This document shows positions 26,192 to 34,108 of a stretch of 64,000 nucleotides of DNA, piece by piece. The notes under the pieces were generated by a model. It saw only the letters and a list, made by a program, of their open reading frames with translations. It did not search any database and was not told where the DNA came from. The stretch's first letter is position 1, and every line of letters begins with the position of its first letter. Origin of the DNA: Nocardioidaceae bacterium. GTDB taxonomy: Bacteria; Actinomycetota; Actinomycetes; Propionibacteriales; Nocardioidaceae. Position numbers and translations under genes: made by a program. The DNA is taken from the NCBI GenBank assembly GCA_017744365.1, contig JAGIBL010000007.1, positions 1 through 64,000 of the forward strand, read 5' to 3'.

Positions 26192-26857
26192 TCAGAGGTG
26201 CTTGAGGGCCTCTCGCCGGGAGAGCGGGCTCAGCTCGTGGGAGCCGACGTAGTCGCGGACCCAGTCCGGGTTCCAGCGGGCGACCTCGCGCAGCGCCCAG
26301 CCGATCGCCTTGCGCACGAAGAACTCCGGGTCGTCGCGGTTGGGCTCGATCGTGGCGGCGAGGAGGTCGAGGTCGATCCGGTCGCGCAGCCCGAGCTGGC
26401 CGATGACCGAGACCCGCCGCAGCCAGCGGTCCTCGGCCGTGCTCCACTCGCGCAGCACCGCGCCCATCGCCTCCGGGTGGGCGAGCACCAGGTCCGCGAT
26501 CCGGTGCGCCGTCTCGTCGACCAGGTCCCACCAGGCGCCCTCGACGACGTGCCGCTCGTGGACCTCGAGGAGCTCCAGCCGGCCGCGGGCCCAGCGCATC
26601 CCGAGCAGGTCCTGCGCGGCGTACCGCTGCTCGCGGTGGGTGGCCTCGTCCCAGAGCAGGGCCGCGGCCGCCAGCAGGTCGTCCTCGTCGCGGTCCTTGC
26701 CGAGCGTCCGCGCCTGGCGCCGTACGTCGGGGCGCCGGATGCCGATCATCGCCAGACCGCCGTTCTCGGCGACCTTGAGGTAGGCGTTGTTGCCCGCGGC
26801 GCGCTCAGGGTCGGCGAGCCGCGCGAGGGCGGCGCTGATCTCCTCGGCGAGCGTCAC
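26192..26857 (-). CDS. AlkD-like DNA alkylation repair glycosylase
   Basis: The 221-aa all-helical HEAT-like repeat protein keeps the AlkD active-site blocks: EGAWWDLVDETAHRIAD (Trp and Asp) and EFFVRKAIGWALREVARWNP. These glycosylases excise N3- and N7-alkylpurines without base flipping. It starts at GTG 26857, 7 bases after the crotonase gene, so it is likely co-transcribed with it. Confidence 0.9.
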   Translation of the reverse strand: MTLAEEISAALARLADPERAAGNNAYLKVAENGGLAMIGIRRPDVRRQARTLGKDRDEDDLLAAAALLWDEATHREQRYAAQDLLGMRWARGRLELLEVHERHVVEGAWWDLVDETAHRIADLVLAHPEAMGAVLREWSTAEDRWLRRVSVIGQLGLRDRIDLDLLAATIEPNRDDPEFFVRKAIGWALREVARWNPDWVRDYVGSHELSPLSRREALKHL

Positions 26858-26864
26858 CCGGTGA

Positions 26865-27662
26865 TCATCGCCGAAAGCGCGGACCGAACGCCGGAGCGAC
26901 CTTCGTGAACGCCGCCTTGCGCGCCGCCGCGGTGTTGCGCAGCGTGAGCAGGAGCAGCTGCTCGGCCCGCTCGCGCGCGAAGGTGGCGCGCGGCGAGGAG
27001 GTCCAGGTGCCGTTGAACAGCCGCTTGGCGGCCGCCACCGAGTCCGGCGAGCGCTCGGCGATGCGGTGCGCGAGGTCGAGCGCGGCCACCACCGGGTCGG
27101 CGGCCAGCTCGGTGACCAGGCCCAGGTCCGCGGCCTCCTTGCCTGACAGCATCTGCGCGGTCATCGTCAGCTTCTTGGCGGTGTCGATGCCGACCAGCTC
27201 GGCCAGGCTGCGCACGCCGGTCATGTCCGGGATCAGCCCCCAGCGGGCTTCGAGCACCGACCACTCCGAGTCCGGGGTGGCGACCCGGAAGTCCGCGGCG
27301 AGCGCCAGCTGCAGGCCGCCGCCGTAGCAGTGCCCGTGGACCGCGGCGATGACCGGCACCGGCAGCCGCCGCCAGGCCCAGCAGGCCTCCTGGAAGGCGT
27401 TGGTGCCGCGCCAGGGGAGGGGCACGAACGCGCGCACGATCCCGGCCGGGCTCTTCAGCGCGGAGGCGAAGTCGAGCCCGGCGCAGAAGGAGGCGCCCTC
27501 ACCGCTGATGACGACCGCCCGCAGGGTCTTGTCCCGGCGCAGCGCGTGCGCCGTCGCGACCAGCTCGTGCAGCGTCTCCAGGGTGAGTGCGTTGAGCTTG
27601 TCCGCCCGGGTCAGCCGCACGTGCGCGATGCCGTCGGTGATCTCGTGGTCGACGTACGTCAT
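26865..27662 (-). CDS. Enoyl-CoA hydratase/isomerase (crotonase) family protein
   Basis: The 265-aa protein has the oxyanion-hole loops ISGEGASFCAGLDF and GHCYGGGLQLALAADFRVA and the helix region EARWGLIPDMTG. The first crotonase glutamate position is kept. The second is not clear (AADLGLVTEL), so hydratase activity is not assured; isomerase or hydrolase activity is possible. ATG 27662 lies 7 nt after a TAACAT box that overlaps a TTACC/GGTAA inverted repeat. Confidence 0.9.
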   Translation of the reverse strand: MTYVDHEITDGIAHVRLTRADKLNALTLETLHELVATAHALRRDKTLRAVVISGEGASFCAGLDFASALKSPAGIVRAFVPLPWRGTNAFQEACWAWRRLPVPVIAAVHGHCYGGGLQLALAADFRVATPDSEWSVLEARWGLIPDMTGVRSLAELVGIDTAKKLTMTAQMLSGKEAADLGLVTELAADPVVAALDLAHRIAERSPDSVAAAKRLFNGTWTSSPRATFARERAEQLLLLTLRNTAAARKAAFTKVAPAFGPRFRR

Positions 27663-27669
27663 GCGGGAG

Positions 27670-27686
27670 ATGTTACCCGCCGGTAA
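27670..27686 (-). promoter_or_regulatory. Crotonase promoter (TAACAT) and operator-like TTACC-n4-GGTAA
   Basis: The minus-strand -10 TAACAT (27670-27675) overlaps the inverted repeat at 27673-27686. Binding there would block transcription. The form suits a TetR-family fatty-acid regulator; this is inference. Confidence 0.5.
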
Positions 27687-27702
27687 GGGCGCCTCCGTCG
27701 GG

Positions 27703-28701
27703 TCACTCGTCGATGTGCGACATGTCCCCGTACCGAGCCCCCTGGACCGCGTCCCGCGGCACCGCGGCCTCGAGCGCGGCCAGGTCCTCGGCCGTGAGGA
27801 CGACCGCGGCAGCGCCGACGTTCTCCTCGAGGTACTTCACCCGCTTGGTGCCCGGGATCGGCGCCACGTCGGACCCCTGGGCGAGCACCCACGCGAGCGC
27901 CAGCTGGCCCGGCGTGCAGCCCTTCTCCGAGGCGAGCTTGCCGATCGCGTCGACCAGGCGCAGGTTGGCGGAGAGCGCGTCGCCCTGGAAGCGCGGGAAG
28001 TAGTCGGAGCGACGGAAGTCGGCCTCGCCGTCGGCGCCCGCGTCGGTGGTGATGGTGCCGGTGAGCAGGCCGCGGCCCAGCGGCGAGTACGGCACCAGGC
28101 CGATGCCGAGCTCACGGATGACGGTGAGGATCTCGTCCTCGAGGTCCCGGGTGAACAGCGAGTACTCGGACTGCAGCGCGGTGATCGGGTGCACCGCGTG
28201 CGCCTTGCGGATGTTCGCCGCGGAGGCCTCCGAGAGACCGAGGTGGCGGACCTTGCCGGCCTGCACCAGCTCGGCCATCGCGCCGACGGTCTCCTCGATC
28301 GGGACGGACTTGTCGACACGGTGCTGGTAGTAGAGGTCGATCACGTCGACGCCGAGCCGCTGCAGCGAGGCGTCGCAGGCCGCGCGGACGTACTCCGGGC
28401 GCCCGTTGATGCCGACGCGGGTGCCGTCGGGCAGCCGCTCGTTGCCGAACTTGGTCGCCAGCTGCACCTCGTCGCGCCGGCCGGCGATGGCCTTGCCGAC
28501 GAGCTGCTCGTTGGTGAACGGGCCGTACATGTCCGCGGTGTCCAGGAAGGTGACACCGAGGTCGAGGGCGCGGTGGATGGTGGCGATCCCGCCGGCCTCG
28601 TCAGGAGTCCCGTAGAACTCCGACATGCCCATGCAGCCGAGGCCGAGGGCCGAGACCGTGAGCGGGCTGGCGGTGCCGAGAGTGCGCGTTTCGAGAGTCA
28701 T
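27703..28701 (-). CDS. Aldo/keto reductase
   Basis: The 332-aa (beta/alpha)8 reductase has catalytic Asp/Tyr in [11 protein letters not shown], Lys in [11 protein letters not shown] and His in [10 protein letters not shown]. The NADPH site is at the C-terminal [17 protein letters not shown]. It reduces aldehydes or ketones, perhaps toxic ones given its MerR control. ATG 28701 is chosen over an upstream in-frame start: the TTGGCT box ends 7 nt before it and the operator lies just beyond. The merR gene is immediately upstream. Confidence 0.93.
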   Translation of the reverse strand: MTLETRTLGTASPLTVSALGLGCMGMSEFYGTPDEAGGIATIHRALDLGVTFLDTADMYGPFTNEQLVGKAIAGRRDEVQLATKFGNERLPDGTRVGINGRPEYVRAACDASLQRLGVDVIDLYYQHRVDKSVPIEETVGAMAELVQAGKVRHLGLSEASAANIRKAHAVHPITALQSEYSLFTRDLEDEILTVIRELGIGLVPYSPLGRGLLTGTITTDAGADGEADFRRSDYFPRFQGDALSANLRLVDAIGKLASEKGCTPGQLALAWVLAQGSDVAPIPGTKRVKYLEENVGAAAVVLTAEDLAALEAAVPRDAVQGARYGDMSHIDE

Positions 28702-28708
28702 GACACCC

Positions 28709-28739
28709 AGCCAACGACTTCGAGCGCACTCCAAGTCAA
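28709..28739 (-). promoter_or_regulatory. MerR-type promoter of the aldo/keto reductase gene
   Basis: On the minus strand TTGACT (28734-28739) and TTGGCT (28709-28714) are separated by 19 bases, the long spacer typical of MerR-activated promoters. The dyad ACTTGGAG-TGCG-CTCGAAGT (28717-28736) lies between them with one mismatch. The merR stop codon falls inside the site. Confidence 0.75.
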
Positions 28740-29101
28740 GCGAGCTTGCCCTCGTAGAGCGCAATTTTGTAGTCGATGGCCCGCAGGTGCCCGGTGACCT
28801 CGGCGAGCTGGGCCTCGACGCGCGCGCGATGGGCCAGCAGCAGCGCCAGGCGCTCGGCCTCGTTGCCGTCGCCGGCGCGGACCAGCTCCGCGTAGCGCCG
28901 TACGTCGCGAATCGGCATGCCCGTGGCGCGGAGCCGAGTGACCATCTCGATCCAGGTCAGGTCGCGCTCGGAGTAGCGGCGGTGCCCGGAAGTCGACCGG
29001 TCGACGGCCGCGAGCAGCAGCCCGTCGCGCTCGTAGTAGCGCAGCGTGTGCGCGGTCAGGCCGGTCTTCTCGGCCGCCTCGGCGATGCTCAGGGAGGTCA
29101 C
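28736..29101 (-). CDS. MerR-family transcriptional regulator
   Basis: The 121-aa protein has the N-terminal winged helix ([20 protein letters not shown] and [21 protein letters not shown]) and a dimerisation coiled coil to the end. No metal-binding Cys cluster is present, so it belongs with the Cys-poor aldehyde/organic-stress type. Two near-identical dyads control it and the downstream aldo/keto reductase. GTG 29101 lies 6 nt after the GACAAT -10, so the mRNA is probably leaderless. Confidence 0.93.
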   Translation of the reverse strand: MTSLSIAEAAEKTGLTAHTLRYYERDGLLLAAVDRSTSGHRRYSERDLTWIEMVTRLRATGMPIRDVRRYAELVRAGDGNEAERLALLLAHRARVEAQLAEVTGHLRAIDYKIALYEGKLA

Positions 29102-29107
29102 CCGGGC

Positions 29108-29138
29108 ATTGTCAGACTTGGAGTGCGCTCCAAGTCAA
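29108..29138 (-). promoter_or_regulatory. MerR-type autoregulated promoter with perfect 8-bp dyad
   Basis: Minus-strand TTGACT (29133-29138), a 19-base spacer and GACAAT (29108-29113). The spacer holds most of the perfect dyad ACTTGGAG-TGCG-CTCCAAGT (29116-29135). Same layout as the site at 28709-28739. Confidence 0.8.
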
Positions 29139-29143
29139 GCGGC

Positions 29144-29938
29144 TCAGATCCGCGGCACGATGGCGCCGAGCAGCTCGCCCATCCGGGAGGCCGCGGCCTT
29201 GCCCGTCTCGAGGACCTCCTCGTGGTTGAGGGGCTCCCCGGTGATCCCGGCGGCGAGGTTGGTGACCAGCGAGATGCCGAGCACCTCCATGCCGGCCTCG
29301 CGGGCGGCGATCGCCTCCAGCGTGGTGCTCATCCCGACCAGGTGACCGCCGATGGCGCCGACCATGCCGATCTCGGCCGGGGTCTCGTAGTGCGGCCCGG
29401 GGAACTGCACGTAGACGCCCTCGTCCAGGCTCGGGTCGACCTCGCGGCACAGGGCCCGCAGCCGCGAGGAGTACAGGTCGGTGAGGTCGACGAAGTGCGC
29501 GCCCTCGATCGGCGAGGTCGCGGTCAGGTTGATGTGGTCGCTGATGAGCACCGGCGTTCCGGGGGCCCAGGCCTCCTGGAGGCTGCCGCAGCCGTTGGTG
29601 AGCACGACCGTGGAGCAACCGGCGGCCGCCGCGGTCCGGACCCCGTGCGCCACCGCGCGCACGCCCAGGCCCTCGTAGAAGTGGGTGCGGCCGAGGAACA
29701 CCAGCAGGCTCTTCTCGCCCGCCCGCACGGACCGGATCTTGCCGGCGTGGCCCTCGACGGCCGGCGGCGCGAAGCCGGGCAGGTCGGTGGTGGACAGCTC
29801 CGCGGTGGCCTCGCCGAGGGCGTCCACGGCCGGCAGCCAGCCCGAGCCCATCACCAGGGCGATGTCGTGGCGCTCGACGCCGGTCTTCTCGGCCAGGACG
29901 CGGGCGGCGTCGGTGGCGGCTTCCTTCGCAGTGGTCAC
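29144..29938 (-). CDS. Purine-nucleoside phosphorylase
   Basis: This 264-aa trimeric-type PNP cleaves inosine and guanosine derivatives to base plus (deoxy)ribose-1-phosphate. Diagnostic blocks are MGSGWLP, FLGRTHFYEG, LTNGCGSLQ, ISDHINLT, VQFPGPHYETPAEI and GMSTTLEAIAAREAG. GTG 29938 lies 6 nt after a TACAGT box in the 19-base gap behind the cyclotransferase gene. It completes the salvage set with add, deoA and deoC, though it is separate from them. Confidence 0.93.
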   Translation of the reverse strand: MTTAKEAATDAARVLAEKTGVERHDIALVMGSGWLPAVDALGEATAELSTTDLPGFAPPAVEGHAGKIRSVRAGEKSLLVFLGRTHFYEGLGVRAVAHGVRTAAAAGCSTVVLTNGCGSLQEAWAPGTPVLISDHINLTATSPIEGAHFVDLTDLYSSRLRALCREVDPSLDEGVYVQFPGPHYETPAEIGMVGAIGGHLVGMSTTLEAIAAREAGMEVLGISLVTNLAAGITGEPLNHEEVLETGKAAASRMGELLGAIVPRI

Positions 29939-29944
29939 CGGAGG

Positions 29945-29950
29945 ACTGTA
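29945..29950 (-). promoter_or_regulatory. -10 box TACAGT of the PNP gene, leaderless
   Basis: Minus-strand TACAGT ends 6 nt before GTG 29938. Confidence 0.55.
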
Positions 29951-29957
29951 ATGCGGT

Positions 29958-30413
29958 TCAGCCGCCGAAGGTGCTCCGGCAGGGCCTGCGACGCAGGTCG
30001 GCCACGTAGTCCGCGGGAGCGTCGGCGGCCTCGGCCGCATCGGCCAGCGCGCCGAGGTAGGTCGCCGAGGGCAGGCCACCCTCGAAGGCGTCCAGCACGT
30101 AGACCCAGGCGACCACCTCGTCGGTGAGCGTGGAGACGCGCACCTTGGTCTTGCGGTACAGCCCGGTGTCCGCCGACTCCCAGCCGTCGAGCACCGCCAT
30201 GTCCTCGTCGGCCAGGTCGTAGATCGCCACGAACACCTGCTCGAACGGGTCCTGCACGATGGTGGCCAGCGCACCGTCCCAGCCGTGGTCCTCGCCGCCG
30301 AAGGTGAGCCGCCAGCCCTGCAGCCAGCCGGTGGCGAACAGCGGGGAGTGCGGGCACCGCTCGCTCATCCGGGCCGGATCCAGGTTGGTCCCGTAGGCGG
30401 CGTACAGGGTCAC
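29958..30413 (-). CDS. Gamma-glutamylcyclotransferase-like protein
   Basis: The 151-aa GGCT-like fold has the N-terminal glycine loop LYAAYGTNLDP, the strand WRLTFGGEDHGWDGA, and the family acidic residue region around MAVLDGWES. The activity (cyclisation of gamma-glutamyl amines) is a family inference. GTG 30413 is chosen because the conserved LYAAYG strand begins 3 residues later and a TAGGCT box ends 7 nt upstream. Divergent to lpdA. Confidence 0.85.
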   Translation of the reverse strand: MTLYAAYGTNLDPARMSERCPHSPLFATGWLQGWRLTFGGEDHGWDGALATIVQDPFEQVFVAIYDLADEDMAVLDGWESADTGLYRKTKVRVSTLTDEVVAWVYVLDAFEGGLPSATYLGALADAAEAADAPADYVADLRRRPCRSTFGG

Positions 30414-30420
30414 GGGGGTC

Positions 30421-30426
30421 AGCCTA
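30421..30426 (-). promoter_or_regulatory. -10 box TAGGCT of the cyclotransferase-like gene
   Basis: Minus-strand TAGGCT ends 7 nt before GTG 30413. Confidence 0.55.
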
Positions 30427-30456
30427 GGCCCACGGGCCCGGGCGGACGCCGTACGA

Positions 30457-30462
30457 CACAAT
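30457..30462 (+). promoter_or_regulatory. Possible -10 box CACAAT of lpdA
   Basis: CACAAT ends 6 nt before GTG 30469. It departs from TAnnnT at the first base. Confidence 0.35.
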
Positions 30463-30468
30463 GGCCCG

Positions 30469-31860
30469 GTGACACGCGTGGTGATCCTCGGTGGCGGCCC
30501 TGGCGGATACGAGTCGGCCCTGGTGGCCGCGCAGCTCGGCGCCGAGGTGACCGTCGTCGACTCCGACGGTCTGGGCGGGTCAGCGGTGCTCACCGACTGC
30601 GTGCCCAGCAAGACCCTCATCGCCACCGCCGAGCTGATGACCGACCTCTCCACCGCGCCGGAGCTGGGCATCGGGCTGGTCGACCACACCGCCGAAGCCG
30701 CTCAGGTCCGGGTCGATCTCGCCCGGGTCAACGCCCGGGTGCTGCGCCTGGCCGCCGAGCAGTCTCGCGACATCGGCCGCCGGCTCGAGCGCGAGGGCGT
30801 CCGGGTCGTGATCGGCCGTGGTCACCTCGACGGTCCCGAGCGGGTGGTGGTGCAGCTGGCCGACGGCGGGACCGAGACCCTCGAGGCGGACGCGGTCCTG
30901 GTGGCGACCGGTGCCTCGCCGCGGACGCTGCCCAGCGCCGAGCCGGACGGCGAGCGGATCCTGACCTGGGAGCAGGTCTACGACCTGACCGAGATGCCGA
31001 CCAGGCTGGTCGTGGTCGGCTCGGGTGTCACGGGCGCGGAGTTCGCCAGTGCGTACATGGCCCTCGGCATCGAGGTCGTGCTCGTCTCCTCGCGCGACCG
31101 GGTGCTGCCCGGCGAGGACGCCGACGCCGCCGAGGTGCTCGAGCAGGTGCTCACCCGCCGCGGCATGACCGTGCTGAACAAGTCCCGGATGGAGTCGGTG
31201 ACCCGCGACGGCGACGAGGTCACCGTCACCCTCACCGACGGCCGCGCGGTCACCGGCTCGCACGTGCTGCTCGCGCTCGGATCGGTGCCGAACACCGCCG
31301 GGATCGGACTCGAGGCGGCCGGGGTCGAGCTCGACGCGGGCGGCTTCGTCAAGGTCGACCGGGTCTCCCGTACGACGGCGCGCGGCGTCTACGCGGCCGG
31401 CGACTGCACCGGCGTGCTGATGCTCGCCTCGGTCGCGGCCATGCAGGGCCGGATCGCGATGTGGCACGTGCTCGGCGACGCGGTCACCCCGCTGGACCTG
31501 AAGAAGGTCTCCTCGAACGTCTTCACCGCCCCCGAGATCGCCACCGTCGGCTGGTCGCAGAACGCGGTCGACGCCGGCGAGATCCAGGCCGAGGTGGTCA
31601 AGCTGGAGCTCTCCGGCAACCCGCGCGCGAAGATGCAGGGCGTGCACGACGGCTTCGTGAAGCTGTTCTGCCGCCCGGGAACCGGGATCGTCGTCGGGGG
31701 AGTCGTCGTCGGGCCGCGCGCGAGCGAGCTGATCCACCCGGTCTCGATCGCGGTCTCTGAGTCGCTGACCGCCGACCAGCTCGCGAACGCGTTCACGGTG
31801 TACCCGTCCAACAGCGGCTCGGTCGCCGAGGCGGCGCGCCGGCTGCACCACCCGGCATGA
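30469..31860 (+). CDS. lpdA: NAD(P)H-quinone dehydrogenase, LpdA type
   Basis: The 463-aa flavoprotein of the dihydrolipoamide-dehydrogenase fold has FAD loop GGGPGGYESAL, NAD loop VVGSGVTGAEFA and YAAGDCTG. Only one redox cysteine remains (GLGGSAVLTDCVPSKTL), and the C-terminal His-Glu pair of true Lpd is replaced by the FTVYPSNSGS stretch. This is the pattern of mycobacterial LpdA (Rv3303c-like), which passes electrons to quinones rather than lipoamide. Cytoplasmic; probable role in redox and stress balance. Confidence 0.9.
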   Translation: MTRVVILGGGPGGYESALVAAQLGAEVTVVDSDGLGGSAVLTDCVPSKTLIATAELMTDLSTAPELGIGLVDHTAEAAQVRVDLARVNARVLRLAAEQSRDIGRRLEREGVRVVIGRGHLDGPERVVVQLADGGTETLEADAVLVATGASPRTLPSAEPDGERILTWEQVYDLTEMPTRLVVVGSGVTGAEFASAYMALGIEVVLVSSRDRVLPGEDADAAEVLEQVLTRRGMTVLNKSRMESVTRDGDEVTVTLTDGRAVTGSHVLLALGSVPNTAGIGLEAAGVELDAGGFVKVDRVSRTTARGVYAAGDCTGVLMLASVAAMQGRIAMWHVLGDAVTPLDLKKVSSNVFTAPEIATVGWSQNAVDAGEIQAEVVKLELSGNPRAKMQGVHDGFVKLFCRPGTGIVVGGVVVGPRASELIHPVSIAVSESLTADQLANAFTVYPSNSGSVAEAARRLHHPA

Positions 31861-31904
31861 CCCTTTTGTCACGATTGAGGAGACTCGATCGGTTCCGATC
31901 TGCC

Positions 31905-31910
31905 TAGGAT
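31905..31910 (+). promoter_or_regulatory. -10 box TAGGAT upstream of the SpoIID-like gene
   Basis: It overlaps an in-frame ATG at 31909, which therefore cannot be the start. Transcription would begin near 31917, leaving a leader of about 34 bases to ATG 31951. Confidence 0.5.
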
Positions 31911-31950
31911 GGCTCGGTCCGTCGTACCCCAGATGTCCCGGGAACCCCAG

Positions 31951-33108
31951 ATGCGTACACGAGTCACCCTGGCCCTCGCCGCCGCGGCCGCGCTGGTCGG
32001 CGCCACGATGCCGGCCGTCCACGCCGACACGGCCGTCCCGGTCGGGACCGGCACCGTCGTGCAGGGCCGCGGCTACGGCCACGGCCACGGCATGTCCCAG
32101 TACGGCGCCAAGGGCCAGGCCGAGGCCGGGCGGACCTACCAGCAGATCCTCTCCTTCTACTACCCGGGCACCAGGCTGGCCCAGCTCTCCGCGACGCTGC
32201 GGGTCTGGCTCAGCAAGGCGCCGGCGAACACCACGGTCGTCCGTGCCCAGGAGGGCCTCAAGGTCACCGACCTCGGCACTCGCAAGACCTACCTGCTCGC
32301 CCGCAAGCCGCCCGCCTGGCGGCTGGTCACCGTGGCCGGGCGGACCCGGGTGCACTACTGGTGGGGCGGTGCATGGCACCTGTGCCGGGTGGCCGGCCGG
32401 GTCAACCTCGTCGGCGCCGGCCAGCTCAGCGCGGCGAACGGACGACTCAGCCTGAAGATCGGCACGGCCTACAAGGTCTACCGCGGGCAGCTGCGTCTCG
32501 CGGGCGCCAAGACGGTCAACGTGCTCAGCCTCGAGACGTACCTGCGCGGCGTCGTACCGTCCGAGATGCCGGCGCTCTGGTCGGCGCAGGCGGTGCGCGC
32601 CCAGGCCGTGGCGGCCCGGACCTACGCGGCCTACGAGCGGGCGCACAGCGCGGGCCGCGGCTACGACCTGTGCGACACCAGCTCCTGCCAGGTCTACGGC
32701 GGCGTCTCCGCCGAGCACCCGGCGGGCACCGCGGCGATCCAGGCGACCGCCGGGACGATCGTCACCTACGGGGGCACGCCGGCGTTCACCCAGTTCTCGG
32801 CCAGCAACGGCGGCTGGTCGACGACCGGGAGCGCGCCGTACCTGGTGGCGAAGGCCGACCCGTACGACGCCTACCCCGCGTGGAGCGAGCCGCTGGACCG
32901 GGCCGCGATCGAGAAGGCGTACCCGTCGATCGGCACGCTCACCTTCATCCAGGTCACCGCCCGGACCGGGAACCGGGCCTACGGCGCCGGGGGCTGGGTC
33001 ACCTCGGTGAAGCTCACCGGGAGCTCCGGGGACAAGACCGTGACCGGCGACGACGTGCGCCGTCTGCTCGGGCTGAAGTCGTCGTACTTCCGGCTCGTCA
33101 ACCCCTGA
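31951..33108 (+). CDS. Secreted SpoIID/LytB-domain protein
   Basis: The 385-aa protein has a signal peptide (RTRVTLALAAAAALVG, cleavage likely after VHA). A SpoIID-like domain follows: GRGYGHGHGMSQYGAKG, FYYPGTRLAQL, YLRGVVPSEMPALW with the catalytic-type Glu, and QAVAARTYAAYE. In sporulators SpoIID is a lytic transglycosylase on denuded peptidoglycan. In non-sporulating actinobacteria the homologues are exported proteins of uncertain wall function. ATG 31951 starts the signal peptide; ATG 31933 is possible. Confidence 0.88.
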   Translation: MRTRVTLALAAAAALVGATMPAVHADTAVPVGTGTVVQGRGYGHGHGMSQYGAKGQAEAGRTYQQILSFYYPGTRLAQLSATLRVWLSKAPANTTVVRAQEGLKVTDLGTRKTYLLARKPPAWRLVTVAGRTRVHYWWGGAWHLCRVAGRVNLVGAGQLSAANGRLSLKIGTAYKVYRGQLRLAGAKTVNVLSLETYLRGVVPSEMPALWSAQAVRAQAVAARTYAAYERAHSAGRGYDLCDTSSCQVYGGVSAEHPAGTAAIQATAGTIVTYGGTPAFTQFSASNGGWSTTGSAPYLVAKADPYDAYPAWSEPLDRAAIEKAYPSIGTLTFIQVTARTGNRAYGAGGWVTSVKLTGSSGDKTVTGDDVRRLLGLKSSYFRLVNP

Positions 33109-33151
33109 GGATTCCTCCCGCAGGAGGTGTTCAGCGGCTCGCGGCCGGGCC

Positions 33152-33157
33152 TAGCGT
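33152..33157 (+). promoter_or_regulatory. -10 box TAGCGT of the SDR gene, leaderless
   Basis: TAGCGT ends 7 nt before ATG 33165. Confidence 0.55.
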
Positions 33158-33164
33158 GACGGTC

Positions 33165-33965
33165 ATGACGCTGCCCACTCCCGGTCCCGACCGCGTCGCC
33201 GTGGTCACCGGCGCCTCCTCGGGGATCGGCGCGGAGATCGCCCGCGACCTCGTCCGCCGCGGCCACCAGGTCGCCCTCGTCGCCCGGACCGAGGCGAAGC
33301 TCGCCGCGCTGGCCGCCGAGCTCGGCGACGGTGCGCACGTGCTGGCCGCGGACCTCTCCGACCGCGCCCACCGAGCCGGTCTGGCCGACCGTCTCGACGG
33401 GCTCGGGCTGGTCCCGAACGTGCTGGTCAACAACGCCGGGCTCTCCACCCTGGGACCCGTGCACCGCAGCGACCCGGCCGCCGAGGTGAACATGGTCGAG
33501 GTGGACGTGGTCGCCGTGGTCGACCTGTGCGCGCGGTTCCTGCCCGGGATGGTCACGCGGGGGAGCGGGGCGGTGCTCAACGTGGCCTCGACCGCGGCCT
33601 TCCAGCCGCTGCCCGGGCAGGCCGGGTACGGCGCCGGGAAGGCGTTCGTCCTCTCCTACACCCAGAGCATCTCGGCCGAGCTGCGCGGGACCGCCGTCGC
33701 GGTCAGCGTGCTCTGCCCGGGCCCGGTGGACACCGGTTTCGGCGAGGCCGCGGGCTTCACCAAGGAGGAGGCCGAGAACGCGTTGCCGTCGTTCATGTGG
33801 GTGTCCGCCGCGGAGGTCGCCCGCCAGGCCGTGGACGGCCTCGACCGCGGCCGCCTGGTCACCATCCCCGGCATGGCCAACAAGGCCGGGGCCGCCTTCG
33901 CCAAGCTCGCCCCCCGCCGCGTCCTCCTCCCGATCCTCGCGAAGAACCACCCCGGCCTCCCCTGA
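33165..33965 (+). CDS. Short-chain dehydrogenase/reductase
   Basis: The 266-aa classical SDR has cofactor loop TGASSGIG, the NNAG motif (VNNAGLSTLG), Ser of NVASTAAFQP and the YxxxK pair in GYGAGKAFVLSYTQ. The C-terminal extension to KLAPRRVLLPILAKNHPGLP resembles the DltE/DhrS7-like group. Substrate unknown. It converges on the MpaB-like gene with a five-copy junction element between them. Confidence 0.9.
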   Translation: MTLPTPGPDRVAVVTGASSGIGAEIARDLVRRGHQVALVARTEAKLAALAAELGDGAHVLAADLSDRAHRAGLADRLDGLGLVPNVLVNNAGLSTLGPVHRSDPAAEVNMVEVDVVAVVDLCARFLPGMVTRGSGAVLNVASTAAFQPLPGQAGYGAGKAFVLSYTQSISAELRGTAVAVSVLCPGPVDTGFGEAAGFTKEEAENALPSFMWVSAAEVARQAVDGLDRGRLVTIPGMANKAGAAFAKLAPRRVLLPILAKNHPGLP

Positions 33966-33979
33966 CCCGTCGAATCAGG

Positions 33980-34094
33980 CCTTTTGGTCCGCCGAAACGG
34001 GTGTTCTGGCCCGCCGAAACGAGCCCTCTGGCTGGCCGACACGCCCGACCGGGCGTGTCGGGCGACCAAACGGCCCGAGTCGGGGGGCCAGAAG
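33980..34094. repeat. Convergent-junction element B: five copies of a ~22-nt word (three direct, two inverted)
   Basis: Plus copies are at 33980-34001, 34003-34023 and 34024-34046; inverted copies are at 34051-34071 and 34074-34094. The word is roughly TTyTGGyCsgCCGAmACGss. Copies 3 and 4 form a perfect hairpin, CCGACACGCCC-GACC-GGGCGTGTCGG (34036-34061). The element fills the gap between the two convergent genes. Confidence 0.7.
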
Positions 34095-34108
34095 GCCGGA
34101 CTCGGCGG

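Noticed and set aside
31909-31950. Upstream in-frame ATG extending the SpoIID-like protein by 14 residues.
   Set aside because: That ATG overlaps the TAGGAT -10 box, and the signal peptide starts properly at 31951.
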